A stretch of DNA of 64,000 nucleotides from Roseibacillus sp. (GTDB lineage: Bacteria; Verrucomicrobiota; Verrucomicrobiia; Verrucomicrobiales; Akkermansiaceae). Shown here in pieces: positions 10,158 through 20,987 of this stretch. A program made the position numbers and the translations under genes. Below the pieces are notes generated by a model. That model was not told the DNA's origin. It did not search any database and was given only the letters and a program-made list of their open reading frames with translations. Positions within the stretch are counted from its first letter, which is position 1. Each line of letters begins with the position of its first letter. The stretch covers positions 1 through 64,000 of the forward strand of contig JAPKFB010000010.1 of NCBI GenBank assembly GCA_028821775.1, given 5' to 3'.

Positions 10158-11612
10158 ATGATCAACTTTGACAATACCTATGCGCGATTGCCTGATCGTT
10201 TTTACGCTCACGTTGTCCCCGCGAAAGTGCCCGCACCGAGCCTCGTTGGTCTCAACGAAGCGCTCGCTGAGGAACTGGGACTCGATCCTGTTTGGCTGAG
10301 CTCGGCCGAGGGCCTTGCAATGCTCTCCGGGAATCAGCTTCCCAAGGAGGCCGATCCGATTGCGCAAGCTTACGCGGGTCACCAGTTTGGGGGATGGGTG
10401 CCGGAGCTTGGTGACGGCCGGGCGATTCTTCTGGGTGAGGTCATCGATCTCCATGGCAAGCGGCGTGATCTCCAACTGAAGGGATCGGGGCAAACTCCAT
10501 TCTCCCGGCGGGGAGATGGCAAAGCCACTCTTGGTTCTGCCATTCGAGAATATCTTTGTAGCGAAGCGATGGCCGCGCTCAACGTGCCCACCACGCGCGC
10601 GCTTGCGGTAGTCGCCACGGGTGAGATTGTGCCGAGGGAACACGCGCACCCCGGTGGCATTCTCACCCGTATTGCCGGAAGTCACATCCGGGTGGGGACC
10701 TTCCAATACTTTCAGGGATTACAGGATCAGGATGCGCTGCGACAGTTGGCAGACCATGCCATGAAGCGTCACTTCCCGGAAGCGACACAGGCTCAAAATC
10801 CTTACCTCGCTTTCTTTGAGCGGGTGGTCGCAGCCCAAGCCAGCCTGATTGCCAAGTGGATGCAGCTCGGATTCATTCACGGGGTGATGAATACCGACAA
10901 CATGACGATCTCGGGCGAGACGATTGACTTTGGTCCCTGCGCCTTCATCGATTCCTTCCACCCGGACAAGGTCTTTAGTTCGATTGACCGCCATGGCCGT
11001 TACGCTTGGTCAAACCAACCTCAGGCAGCACATTGGAACCTCGCGCGCCTTGGTGATGCTCTCAGCCCCTTGATCGCGAAAGACCCTGCGGCGGGCAAGA
11101 CCCTGATCTCTGCGGCCTTGGATCGTTTTCCGCACGTGTTCAAGGAGGCTTACCACTCCGGCTTTGCAGCGAAATTTGGCCTTCTCTCGATCGCAGAGAA
11201 GGAGGAGCAATTCATTGCAGACTCTCTGCAGTTCATGGCTGAGCAAGAGGTGGATTTTACGCTCTTCTTCCGGGAGCTCACTCGAATTGCGGGGGGCTCC
11301 GAGTCCGCACGGCTGCGTGAGCTCCTTGGTTCCAGAGCGGGTGTTGAGGAGTGGATTGCCGATTGGAAAGTCCTCACGGAGGGCGAGGATGATGAGCGGG
11401 TCCGCGTGATGCAGGACTGCAATCCGGTGCTCATTCCTCGAAATCACCGGGTTGAGCAGGCCATTCAGGCCGCCGAAGCAGGGGAGTTTGGGGTTTTTCG
11501 CCGCCTCGCGGAGGCCTGGTCCGAGCCCTTCGCCGAGCACGAAGAAGTGAGTGATCTCGAAGAACCGCCGCTGTCCCACGAAGTTGTTTGCGAGACTTTT
11601 TGCGGAACCTGA
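10158..11612 (+). CDS. selO: Protein adenylyltransferase SelO/YdiU family (UPF0061)
   Basis: FDNTYARLPDRFYAHV N-terminus, AYAGHQFGGWVPELGDGRAILLGE, KGSGQTPFSRRGDGKA, HGVMNTDNM, FCGT C-terminus. Confidence 0.95.
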   Translation: MINFDNTYARLPDRFYAHVVPAKVPAPSLVGLNEALAEELGLDPVWLSSAEGLAMLSGNQLPKEADPIAQAYAGHQFGGWVPELGDGRAILLGEVIDLHGKRRDLQLKGSGQTPFSRRGDGKATLGSAIREYLCSEAMAALNVPTTRALAVVATGEIVPREHAHPGGILTRIAGSHIRVGTFQYFQGLQDQDALRQLADHAMKRHFPEATQAQNPYLAFFERVVAAQASLIAKWMQLGFIHGVMNTDNMTISGETIDFGPCAFIDSFHPDKVFSSIDRHGRYAWSNQPQAAHWNLARLGDALSPLIAKDPAAGKTLISAALDRFPHVFKEAYHSGFAAKFGLLSIAEKEEQFIADSLQFMAEQEVDFTLFFRELTRIAGGSESARLRELLGSRAGVEEWIADWKVLTEGEDDERVRVMQDCNPVLIPRNHRVEQAIQAAEAGEFGVFRRLAEAWSEPFAEHEEVSDLEEPPLSHEVVCETFCGT

Positions 11613-11964
11613 AGATCTCGTCTCCTTGGGGTGCTGGGCAACTTGAGGCGAGCCGGTAGTGGACGACTGGGCCTTCTCCAGGACAGGTCCTTGGCCCTGC
11701 CCCCCGGGCGGGACGACGCGCTCTTTGGCGAGAGCGCTGGCCTGCTCAGCCAAGCCTTCAGCTCCGATGGGATCCCCCGAGCTGAATTACTTCTGGTTTC
11801 GATTTCAATTGATATTACCAAAAAGCGCCCTACTTCTCTCCCCGCCGGAGCTTCCGAATGCTCCGGTCCTGCGTTCCTTAGCGTCTCTTCTGTCTTTTGG
11901 TGGTCCTTTCGCTAGCGCGCATTTCCGCGAGAAGAGTGTTCTGCGCGGGATTCGGGATCCTGTT

Positions 11965-12288
11965 ATGACAATCTACCTTGGAAACATCTCCTACGACTCA
12001 ACAGAGGCGCAACTCTACGACCTCCTATCGCCGCTTGGGGCAGTCTTTGACCTCAATTACCCGACCGACAGCGTAACTGGCAAACATCGCGGATACGCCT
12101 TTGTCATGATCGTCGACCGGGGCACCGCCAATGAGGTGATTCGCAAGCTCAATGGAGTTGATTTTGATGGGAGGCCACTCCGGGCCACCGAGGCCAAGGC
12201 CAAGGATCGTGGCCCTGACCAGGGAATTCCCGCCGGTTTTCGGAAGATGGGAGAAAATCCCTTCCACGGTGGTGGCAGGCGCCGCTAG
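11965..12288 (+). CDS. RRM-domain RNA-binding protein (107 aa)
   Basis: RNP2 IYLGNI and RNP1 KHRGYAFVMI; ATG at 11965. Confidence 0.9.
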   Translation: MTIYLGNISYDSTEAQLYDLLSPLGAVFDLNYPTDSVTGKHRGYAFVMIVDRGTANEVIRKLNGVDFDGRPLRATEAKAKDRGPDQGIPAGFRKMGENPFHGGGRRR

Positions 12289-12618
12289 CGGTTCTTCTGG
12301 ACAGAGGTCGTCTTGCGGCCTCTGACGTCCAAGAGCGATGCCCGCTCCTGGATGATTCTCCGAGCGTTCACATAAAAAGCTGAGGTAGAACCGGAGCTCG
12401 ATCTCGCGAGGCAGATCGACCGGTCGCACCGAAGGGGGGCGAATCTGGCGGCGCAGAGATTGATTGCTTCGATCTCCGAGTTGGGTCCCAGGCAAGAAGG
12501 TGGGCGGAAACGGGCGCCCTTCGCATTGGCGAGAACTTCGTCCCGCCGAAGCCGAGGGATTTTCAAACCCATCCGGGGTGGAGGAGAGGAGTATGGGTCG
12601 CGCGTGAGTGGTGCGAGG

Positions 12619-14319
12619 CTAATTGCGATTGGACCAAGGCAGGGTGTCCTTGGGAGCGCCAGCAAAGAGGAGGTTCAAAAAGGCATCCGACTCAATCGGA
12701 TCGATGAGCTTCTTGAGTTTCGTTGCCCTTGTCAGGTAGCCTGTCTCGGAGAGATTCCGTACCACCTTCCGGACCGCTTGCATGTAAAAATTGAGCTGGC
12801 CGTCGATGATCCGTTGATGGGTCTCTTTGAGGGCGTTCAGCCTTGCACGCCATGTCTCCTGTTCGGACTGGAGGGCGTCCGAGGCATCGTCTGGAAGGCT
12901 CTCAAGCAAGCGCCCCTCCTTGGCAGCCTCGTCGAGAGGAAGTTCGATCGTTCTGAGGATGAGGCTGCTCCCTGAGTTCTGGGCGATCTGTTTCATTGCC
13001 CGGACGTATTCCTTGATCATCGGGGTGCGTCCCTTCCGAAACTTCAAAAGCTCCGATTCGGTCTGTCCTGCGATTGTTTGGTTGGCCGTCCTCAACTCAC
13101 GCTCCCAGTTGGAGTTGACGACGGGCGCAGGAGTGGGAAGGGGATTCCACTCCAGAAGCAAGGCGGTCGCCCCGCCGCTCGATCCGTCGCTGGCCACCCA
13201 GTTGAGTTTTCGGGGGTTGGATTCCCGGTGAAGGGTGAGCCGATTGAGAAGGGGGCCTTCGCGCAGAGATTCCCAATTCCAACCAAGATTGTTCCAGCGC
13301 TCCCCAGTGAGCCACTGCCACCGGTCGTTCGGTTCGAGTCGAAATCCACCGAGCCAGAGAGCTTCGTCCTTCAGTAACTGTTCTCCAAAGGTGCCCCTGA
13401 TCCAACGATGTTCCGGGTCGCTGGAGGGGACTGCCAGAGAAGCGGCGAGGGATTTTGCATATCTCCGGGCCTCTTCCCATGAGCGGGTGGTGTCAATCAT
13501 GAGATAGCGGGAGTCCTCCCTGCTGCGTGTCCCGATGGGATACCCTGCGGCCGCAATTCCTTTGGTTTGAAGGTCGGTGATCGTTCGCTTTAATTGCGCC
13601 TCAAGGGATCCGGGATTGCTGCCATCATTTCTCCACTGGAGGATGAACCGGTAACGCTGGGAAGCGTTGGCGGGAGAGAGCCTGACTCGATCCGAAAACG
13701 CAACTCTGCGGTGAAGGCGGGAGCCGGAAACGAGTTTGTCGCTTGAGGACCACGGGGAGCCATCGATCCACTGCCAATTCTCACGCGCACCCAGTCCGGC
13801 TCCAATCCAGACGGAACCTTTGAATCGCAAACTCTTCTGAAGCCATAACCGGTAATCCGCGCGGGGAATGACCGCCAGGTGTGCTCCGTGCTCCTCCGCG
13901 AACTTTTGGGCCTCGTTCCAATTCAAGGACTGGGACGGGATGTAAAAATGATGTTCTCTCCCGACCACGGTCCCCGCCGGAAACTCGTCCCGATCGCCGT
14001 CTGCGAGTTTTTCCTTCAGTTGGGAAAGGGACTTGCGTCCTTTTGTGGCGAGACGATTGAGGGGGCGATCAGTTTGCTCCGCCTGAGACCTCGGACCGGT
14101 CGTAATTATGGTGATGGCCGCGAAGACCGCAAGAGAGGTTGCATGAGAGCAGAGCGCAGAAATGGAGGATGGCGCGCTGAGTTTCAATGGGGGGGAAGGT
14201 GTGGCGAGAAGAAGGGAATGACGGAGGGAGAGGACCAGGTGCGAATCGGTAAACTGGATGACTGACGATGGGGTCGCCCTGGCAACATGGGTCACCAATC
14301 CAATCCCTCCACCGATCAC
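12619..14319 (-). CDS. Protein with two C-type-lectin-like domains and a helical C-terminus
   Basis: SLNWNEAQKFAEEHGAHLAVI...SVWIGAGLGARENWQWIDGSPW and RSWEEARRYAKSLAASLAVPSS...ALWLGGFRLEPNDRWQWLTGERW. Start codon uncertain. Confidence 0.7.
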   Translation of the reverse strand: MIGGGIGLVTHVARATPSSVIQFTDSHLVLSLRHSLLLATPSPPLKLSAPSSISALCSHATSLAVFAAITIITTGPRSQAEQTDRPLNRLATKGRKSLSQLKEKLADGDRDEFPAGTVVGREHHFYIPSQSLNWNEAQKFAEEHGAHLAVIPRADYRLWLQKSLRFKGSVWIGAGLGARENWQWIDGSPWSSSDKLVSGSRLHRRVAFSDRVRLSPANASQRYRFILQWRNDGSNPGSLEAQLKRTITDLQTKGIAAAGYPIGTRSREDSRYLMIDTTRSWEEARRYAKSLAASLAVPSSDPEHRWIRGTFGEQLLKDEALWLGGFRLEPNDRWQWLTGERWNNLGWNWESLREGPLLNRLTLHRESNPRKLNWVASDGSSGGATALLLEWNPLPTPAPVVNSNWERELRTANQTIAGQTESELLKFRKGRTPMIKEYVRAMKQIAQNSGSSLILRTIELPLDEAAKEGRLLESLPDDASDALQSEQETWRARLNALKETHQRIIDGQLNFYMQAVRKVVRNLSETGYLTRATKLKKLIDPIESDAFLNLLFAGAPKDTLPWSNRN

Positions 14320-14592
14320 TTGTTCTCCTCCGGTTTGCGAAATTACTCAAGCTTTGGCCGCTCTCTGTCAATGCGGGCGAAATTTGTACTAAAACTAATC
14401 GATTTCGGTAAGAGGTTCCAACGAGCGAGGGGGCCATTCTGGGGCCGGAAAGGTTGTTCGCCCCGGCCGCAAGGTTTTGAATTTCGGGTTGAATGCGAGA
14501 GAATTGATCGTCACGTTCGCCTTGGTCCTCTTTCTCGTGCCTCAATTCGCTTCTTAGGCTTGCGATTGGATGGGCGGGTTGCTTGTAAGTGC

Positions 14593-16323
14593 ATGAACCC
14601 TCTCCACTCCTCCCTGTTCCTTGCCTCCCTCATGGTGGTGGGATTATCATGGGGAGATCTCTCCCGGGCGGCAGATCCGTTCACAATCGTCGTTCTTCCG
14701 GATACCCAGCACTACACGGACAATGAACAGAACTATGCCCACTTCGTCGCCCAATCGAGGTGGATTGGAAATAACATCGCAGCCGAGAACATCGTTTTTA
14801 CCACTCACCTGGGAGATATCGTGGAGAGCAATGGAGCGAATGCCCTGCAGTGGTTGCGTGCAGACCGGGTCTTGACGCGCTTCGACGCCTATCCTTCCTT
14901 TCCCTACGGGGTCGCCCTGGGGAATCACGACTACGACAATGTCTCTTCGAATCCGAGTGACAGCGCAGATACCTATGTCTCCCGCTTCGGAGCCGAGCGC
15001 TACCAGGGAAGACCATGGTATGGCGGATCCTCTCCCGACCAGCGCAGCCATTGGCAGCGCTTCTATGCGGGAGGACGGGTATTCCACCACATCACCTTGG
15101 AGTGGCAGGGTGCTTCGGCTACCAACAACAATTCTCCCGAGGTCACCAACTGGGTGCAATCCGTTCTGGATGCCCATCCGAATACCCCGACGATCCTTAC
15201 CACTCACGAGTACCTTGGCGGTCCTCTCGGCGCTGGACGGTCAGCGGCCGGGGACGACATCTTCAACTCGCTCATTCGCGAGAACTCGCAGATCTTCCTC
15301 GTGATTGGCGGTCACGCTCTGGGGGAAAATCACCGCCTCGTCCTTAATGCTGTCGGAGAGCCGGTTTATGAAATCCTGGCCAATTTTCAGAACCTTGCAG
15401 AAGGCGGGACGGGTTACCTGTTGCTTCTCAAGTTCGACGAAGATCACGGCCGCATCATGGCCTCAGTCTACTCACCGTCTCTCTTGATGCTGAAGCACGG
15501 CGAAGCCAGCCAATACAGTCTCCCGCTCACCTTCGAGGATCGGCTTGGGCCGGGCGATCGCGCGTTGCCGATATGGTGGGGGCAGCCGCAAGCTCTCGCG
15601 GTGGACGCTGAGGAGGCCGAGCTCCATGCGGCCATCAATCGAAACTCGTCGGACCTCAAAGTGGTTTGGGACACGGTGGATCGCGGAACTCGCAAGGTCG
15701 TGAACTGGGCAAATGTGGTGAGCCTTCCCGCTTGGACCGGTGGAGATGGGCTGATCGACGCGAATTTGCAGGGGCTCCGCGAGGCCACGAAGTATTGCTA
15801 CCGATTCATTGCGCGCGACCCCGGGGCGCCGACTTATTCCTGGTCGAAGCCGGGCACCTTCATGACCGGGGAGATTCGTGAGACGGCTTATCAAAGTTTT
15901 ATCGGGAGCTTTGGTCTGGAATTCCCCTCCAATCAACCGGGAGCAGATCCCGATCACGATCTGCTGACAAATCTCGAAGAGTTTGCCTACGGGCTCGATC
16001 CAGCTCGAAGCGATCACCGCACCCTCCAAGTTGATGACCTCGCGGGGAGTTATTCTAATGGCGTGCCGTTGACAATGGGGAACAATGACGCCTCGTTTTT
16101 CAGTGTGCGATTTGTTCGCAGAATCGATCATCTCGCATCCGGGCTCTCCTACAACCTTCAGTTCAGCACGGATCTTCTCGCATGGGAGGACAGCGACACC
16201 CTCCCCGCCGTCCTGCTCCAGGACCTGGCGACAGGATGCGAATTGGTTCAGGTGGCTTACCCTCTCAAAGGCGCGCTGGAAGCGCAGTTTTATCGCATGC
16301 TCATCACCCTTGAGGCAGAATGA
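14593..16323 (+). CDS. Secreted calcineurin-like metallophosphoesterase with C-terminal accessory region
   Basis: Signal peptide MNPLHSSLFLASLMVVGLSWG; VVLPDTQHY, THLGDIVESNG, VALGNHDYD motifs; C-terminal PDHDLLTNLEEFAYGLDP typical of Verrucomicrobia surface proteins. Confidence 0.85.
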   Translation: MNPLHSSLFLASLMVVGLSWGDLSRAADPFTIVVLPDTQHYTDNEQNYAHFVAQSRWIGNNIAAENIVFTTHLGDIVESNGANALQWLRADRVLTRFDAYPSFPYGVALGNHDYDNVSSNPSDSADTYVSRFGAERYQGRPWYGGSSPDQRSHWQRFYAGGRVFHHITLEWQGASATNNNSPEVTNWVQSVLDAHPNTPTILTTHEYLGGPLGAGRSAAGDDIFNSLIRENSQIFLVIGGHALGENHRLVLNAVGEPVYEILANFQNLAEGGTGYLLLLKFDEDHGRIMASVYSPSLLMLKHGEASQYSLPLTFEDRLGPGDRALPIWWGQPQALAVDAEEAELHAAINRNSSDLKVVWDTVDRGTRKVVNWANVVSLPAWTGGDGLIDANLQGLREATKYCYRFIARDPGAPTYSWSKPGTFMTGEIRETAYQSFIGSFGLEFPSNQPGADPDHDLLTNLEEFAYGLDPARSDHRTLQVDDLAGSYSNGVPLTMGNNDASFFSVRFVRRIDHLASGLSYNLQFSTDLLAWEDSDTLPAVLLQDLATGCELVQVAYPLKGALEAQFYRMLITLEAE

Positions 16324-16368
16324 GGGTCGGTTCTTGTCGAGTGCGCTTCCACCGCCGATGCTGGCGCA

Positions 16369-17109
16369 GTGCCTCGCAAACCATCAGGACGCAGAAAACA
16401 CCAACCTCTCGGGCTGGAAATCCTTCACGAGGATCGCGACATCATCGTGGTCAACAAGGCGGCGGGATTGCTGACCATCGGCACGGGGCGGGATGGCGGG
16501 CGCACGGCACACGCCGCGCTGGACGATTACGTGCGAAAGGGGAATCCCAAATCCCGTCAGCGCATCTTCATCGTGCACCGACTCGACCGGGATACTTCAG
16601 GTGTGCTTGTCTTTGCCCGTAGTGAGGAAGCGAAGAGAACCTTGCAGGACCATTGGCGAGATGCAGAGAAGACCTACCTGGCCTTTGTTGAAGGGCACCC
16701 TGATCCACTCGAGGACACCATTTCATCTTACCTCATGGAGAGTGATTCGCGGCGCGTCTATTCGACCAAGGATCCCAAGGCGGGAAAACTCGCCCACACC
16801 AAATATAAGCTTTTGAAGACGGTCGGGAAGCGCGCCCTGCTGGAGATCCAGCTTCTCACCGGGCGCAAGAACCAGATCCGAGTTCATCTGGCCGATAAAG
16901 GTTGGCCGATTGTGGGAGATGCGAAATACGGGCACAAGATACATCGGAACAAGCGCCTTGCTCTGCACTCCCACCTCTTGAGTTTCGAGCATCCCTACAG
17001 TGGGGTCCGACAATCGTTCGAGGCTCCCATTCCCGACACCTTCCACCAGATGGCCGCGGCGCCGCCGCCCCGGAAGCCTTCGGGCCGGGATCAGAATGCT
17101 TCCTCGTGA
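16369..17109 (+). CDS. RluA-family RNA pseudouridine synthase
   Basis: HRLDRDTSGVLVFARS catalytic motif; LLTGRKNQIRVHLADKGWPIVGDAKYG. Confidence 0.92.
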   Translation: MPRKPSGRRKHQPLGLEILHEDRDIIVVNKAAGLLTIGTGRDGGRTAHAALDDYVRKGNPKSRQRIFIVHRLDRDTSGVLVFARSEEAKRTLQDHWRDAEKTYLAFVEGHPDPLEDTISSYLMESDSRRVYSTKDPKAGKLAHTKYKLLKTVGKRALLEIQLLTGRKNQIRVHLADKGWPIVGDAKYGHKIHRNKRLALHSHLLSFEHPYSGVRQSFEAPIPDTFHQMAAAPPPRKPSGRDQNASS

Positions 17110-17375
17110 GGCGTGGTCATGTTCCGGCGGTTGATCAAAGGCGAAAGTAAGATGGCGAATGGCGGGGAAAGTTGACTGCTGCTCTTTGGTTTTGTGGGGA
17201 CGTCGCGCCCTGATCGGGGCGGGAATCGTTGCTGGGAATTGGTTCGTGGTGCCTGAAAGATCACTATGATGAATTGCATTTCTCTTTCCTGATTTCCCTG
17301 TGGCGTTCACAAATTCGAGCGCATGGTCACTCTTCATGTCCACAATTCGGCAAATCCTGGCACGGGGTCTTCGGG

Positions 17376-19268
17376 ATGAGTATTCGTTCGAAGTTCCGGG
17401 TCGTCAGCCTGTGCATCGTCGTCATCATGTTGGTGGTGGTGGCGGTCGGCAATTTGGTGGCGTCTGCCGAGATCACCAAGAAGGTTCACAACAATTTGAA
17501 CCTGGTTGCAGATCTCCAACTTGAGCGGGTGAAGGATGTTCTCGACCGGAACTTTGAGCGCCTTGAGCAGGTGTCTGCCCGGCGTCCTCTCCAGGAGAAC
17601 CTTGTCCTCTTCGTCGAGGACTCCGTGGAAGATAGCCGAGACAAGGTCAATGCCATTCTCCGTGACGCCAAGCAGGCGGTGGAAACCTTTGCCGAGGTTG
17701 CGATCATCAGCGAAGACGGTCTCGTGCTGGGCTCTTCAAATCTCGACAACATCGATGCGAACTACAAGGAGAAGCGGTTCTTCAAAGAGAGAAACAAGCC
17801 GGGTGGAGTGATCGCCGGCGAGCGCGGAGTCAGTTTCGAAGTCGATTCCGAGAACAGGCTGATTGTCGTGCTCTCGAAGCCATTCAAAGTGGAGGGCTCC
17901 GAGGTGTTGGGGTTGATCGTGATCTTCTCGGAGGGAGGGAGCCTCACTGCCACGGTGGATCACGGGAACGACATGAAGTCTCTCACCACCGTGCTCGTCA
18001 AGGAGGAGGGCGAAAACGGGATGGGGATCTTGACTCCACCCGAAGTAGTGGAAGGGGCGGGCACGGTTGGTAGTGCGGAAGTATTGCTACCCATGGTTCA
18101 GGCCGCCAAGGGAAAGGAGGGGTTTGAGCCCAACGCGATCGACTATCGTGGAGTGCCGGTGCTGGCGGTCACTCGCTACATTCCCAATCTTCGCCTCGGG
18201 TTTGTGGCCAAGTTGGACCGAGCCGAAGCATTTCTCGGTTTGCGACGAATTCGTAACATCTGGTTCCTCGTGCTGCTTCTCGGATTGGCAGCCTTGGAGG
18301 TGGCGTTTCTCATCATTCAGCGCTCGATGCTGAAACCGATTCAGCGCCTTGCTGAAACGGCTACCAAGATCAGCGAAGGCGACTTGTCTCAGCGGGTCAC
18401 GGTGGATCGTTCCGACGAGATCGGGGAGCTGGCGCGTGACTTCAATCAGATGACGCAGCGACTGGTTGATGCCAATGCCGGGCTCGAACTCAAGGTGAAG
18501 GAGCGAACCGAGGAGTTGGAACGATCGAATGCAGACCTCGCGCAATTTGCCTACATCGCCTCTCACGATCTGCGCGAGCCACTCCGCATGGTCACCTGCT
18601 ATGTGCAAATGTTGGAGATGCGTTACAAGGACCAGCTCGATGAGGATGCCCAGAAGTTCATTGGGTTCGCGGTGGATGGCAGCAATCGTATGCGCGAGCT
18701 CATTGATGACGTGCTTGAGTTTTCCCGAGTTGGGACCCGCGCCAGGGAGTTGGTGGAGGTTGATACCGTCGAAGTTCTCAGTGCGGTGAAAATGAATCTC
18801 AAGATCGCGATCGAGGAGGCCGATGCGGAGGTCAGGTGCGGAGAACTGCCGCACGTAGCGGGAGACTCAGTCCAGTTGATCCAGCTCTGCCAAAACCTGA
18901 TCGCCAATGCGATCAAGTTTCGTGGCGAGCGCACACCGAGAGTGGAGGTGAAGGCTGAACTCCAGGAGGATGGTCGTTGGCGGTTCTCGGTCAGCGACAA
19001 TGGGATCGGAATCGAGGAAAATTATCGCCAGCGGATCTTTCAGATTTTCCAACGCCTGCACGGGCGTGACGAGTATGAGGGAACCGGGATTGGTCTGGCG
19101 GTGTGCAAAAAGATCGTCGAGAGGCACAATGGCAAGATCGAGGTCGAGTCGGTGCTTGGAGAAGGCTCAACATTTATCTTTGATCTGCCCGCCTCTCATG
19201 AGGGTAAAGAGCCCGCCAAGGATGAGCGCGAGGAGCAGCAAGGCGCATCGGTCCCGACGATTCCATGA
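17376..19268 (+). CDS. Membrane sensor histidine kinase (extracellular sensor, HAMP, HisKA, HATPase)
   Basis: N-terminal TM, second TM near IWFLVLLLGLAALEVAFL, HAMP, IASHDLREPLRMV H-box, NLIANAIKF, VSDNGIGIEENY, GTGIGLAVCKKIVERHNG. ATG at 17376. Confidence 0.93.
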   Translation: MSIRSKFRVVSLCIVVIMLVVVAVGNLVASAEITKKVHNNLNLVADLQLERVKDVLDRNFERLEQVSARRPLQENLVLFVEDSVEDSRDKVNAILRDAKQAVETFAEVAIISEDGLVLGSSNLDNIDANYKEKRFFKERNKPGGVIAGERGVSFEVDSENRLIVVLSKPFKVEGSEVLGLIVIFSEGGSLTATVDHGNDMKSLTTVLVKEEGENGMGILTPPEVVEGAGTVGSAEVLLPMVQAAKGKEGFEPNAIDYRGVPVLAVTRYIPNLRLGFVAKLDRAEAFLGLRRIRNIWFLVLLLGLAALEVAFLIIQRSMLKPIQRLAETATKISEGDLSQRVTVDRSDEIGELARDFNQMTQRLVDANAGLELKVKERTEELERSNADLAQFAYIASHDLREPLRMVTCYVQMLEMRYKDQLDEDAQKFIGFAVDGSNRMRELIDDVLEFSRVGTRARELVEVDTVEVLSAVKMNLKIAIEEADAEVRCGELPHVAGDSVQLIQLCQNLIANAIKFRGERTPRVEVKAELQEDGRWRFSVSDNGIGIEENYRQRIFQIFQRLHGRDEYEGTGIGLAVCKKIVERHNGKIEVESVLGEGSTFIFDLPASHEGKEPAKDEREEQQGASVPTIP

Positions 19269-19392
19269 GCGCTCGCTGAGGAAAGGCAAGGAGCTGTGCT
19301 TGAGGCGGGCTCCGCAAATTTTCGAAATTCCTCCAATCTCTTGGCAAAGGAGAGGCGGGAAATCCCGCCGTCAGGTGGTTTCGAACGTCACC

Positions 19393-20805
19393 CTAGACTT
19401 TCCACGGGCCCGTGACCGCCAGCGTGATGCCCGGTTCGTAGATATTGACGAAGAGGGTGGTGCCGTCGGGCGAGAAACATGCGCCCGCCAATTCCTTGCT
19501 GTTGTATTCATTGCGCCCGATTGGATAGATCGCTCCGTTCGGGGTGATGCCCTGCAGGCGGGCGTGGCGGGGACCTTCTTCGCAGAAGATGATATCACCC
19601 CACGGTGCGATCGTGAGGTTGTCGGCGCCATGCAAGACCGCCTTGTCGTTTGGTTCGAGGAAGAGTTCGATGCGCCCTGGTTTGGCCGCTTCCGCGGGAG
19701 TGCCTTCCGCCGGGCTCGGGTAGTAGCGAAAGATCTGTCCCCACTGCTTGGCCCCACCATTGGTGCAGGCGAAGTAGAGTTCGCCATCGCCGAACCAGAT
19801 TCCTTCCCCGCGTGCAAACCGTGTTCCACCCATCTGGTAGCCTCGCTTGCGGAGGTCGTCCTCAGGGGACTCGACGTCGTCGATATCGACCCACCGGGTG
19901 TTGTGCAGGGTCAGAAGGGGAAAACCGACCGTATCCTCTTCCCAATTCCGCGTATCGAAATCCTCTTTCGCTTTTGTGACTCCGCTTTCGATGGAGAGGA
20001 ACTGCAATTTTCCGCCGGCCAGGAGCTCCTCTTTCTTGTTTGGAATGAAACGGTAGAGCAAGCCGTCGTTGCGATCTTCGGTCAGGTAGACAATGCCGGT
20101 GCGTGGATCGATGCAGACGGCCTCGTGGTTGAAGCGGCCCATCGCCTCGAGCGGTTGGGGCTTGGTGAGGACCATCTCGGTGCTTGCGGGAATTTCGAAG
20201 GCCCACCCGTGACTGCTCTCATTCTTGTTGTCGGGTTCCTCGGGCGTGCCGGCGGTGTCGACATTCTCTTCACAGCTGATCCAGGAGTTCCAGGGCGTCT
20301 GTCCGCCCGCGCAATTGCGGCAGGTTCCAGCCAGGCTGAGGAATTGTTTCTCCACTTCGCGGGTTCTCGGATTGTAGACGACAGTCGTGGTGCCTCCGAT
20401 CTGGGGAGCGATTTTCTGCCCCGGATCGTAGATCAGGTCGGTGTCGACCTTGTCGAGCAATTCGTTTTGGAGTCCGAAGGGGCCCGCGTAAGTGAGGTCC
20501 TTTTCAAGTTCATGGTTGCGCACCAGGATGGTGCAGCCGCCTGGGCCCGGGAAGGCCCCCATGCCATCGGTTCGCCCTGGCATTCGGAGACCGTCGGTCA
20601 TAAAGTCGCCTGCACGGCCGATGATCTCATAGGTAAATCCGGCGGGGAGGTCGAAGATCCGATTGGGATCAGGAAGCAGTTTGCCGTATTTGAGACCTTC
20701 CTCTCCGAGGGCTGCTTGCGCGGTTCGAATCGAAAAGCGGGAGAGTCCCAGAAAGCCGGCGGTCACGGCGGAGCGCCTCAAAAATTGGCGGCGAGAATTT
20801 GGCAT
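19393..20805 (-). CDS. PhoX/DUF839-family phosphatase-like protein, Tat-exported
   Basis: Twin-arginine NSRRQFLRRSAVTAGFLGLS; GGCTILVRNHEL, WNSWISCEEN, FNHEAVCIDPRTGIVYLTED. ATG at 20805. Confidence 0.88.
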   Translation of the reverse strand: MPNSRRQFLRRSAVTAGFLGLSRFSIRTAQAALGEEGLKYGKLLPDPNRIFDLPAGFTYEIIGRAGDFMTDGLRMPGRTDGMGAFPGPGGCTILVRNHELEKDLTYAGPFGLQNELLDKVDTDLIYDPGQKIAPQIGGTTTVVYNPRTREVEKQFLSLAGTCRNCAGGQTPWNSWISCEENVDTAGTPEEPDNKNESSHGWAFEIPASTEMVLTKPQPLEAMGRFNHEAVCIDPRTGIVYLTEDRNDGLLYRFIPNKKEELLAGGKLQFLSIESGVTKAKEDFDTRNWEEDTVGFPLLTLHNTRWVDIDDVESPEDDLRKRGYQMGGTRFARGEGIWFGDGELYFACTNGGAKQWGQIFRYYPSPAEGTPAEAAKPGRIELFLEPNDKAVLHGADNLTIAPWGDIIFCEEGPRHARLQGITPNGAIYPIGRNEYNSKELAGACFSPDGTTLFVNIYEPGITLAVTGPWKV

Positions 20806-20987
20806 GGTCAAGTAAGGGGGTGTCGCGGTGCTAGTAGATCACGGAACACGATGATCGGAAGCCGGAATTCCCGGCCGGCGAATTCAGTGGTCCAAGGACC
20901 CGGTGGAATCCGGAAACGGATGGGGGTCTGTGGGCACTGATTGCCGAGCGCTTGAGGAGAATTGAATGGTCGGATCGGCCGCGAAGT

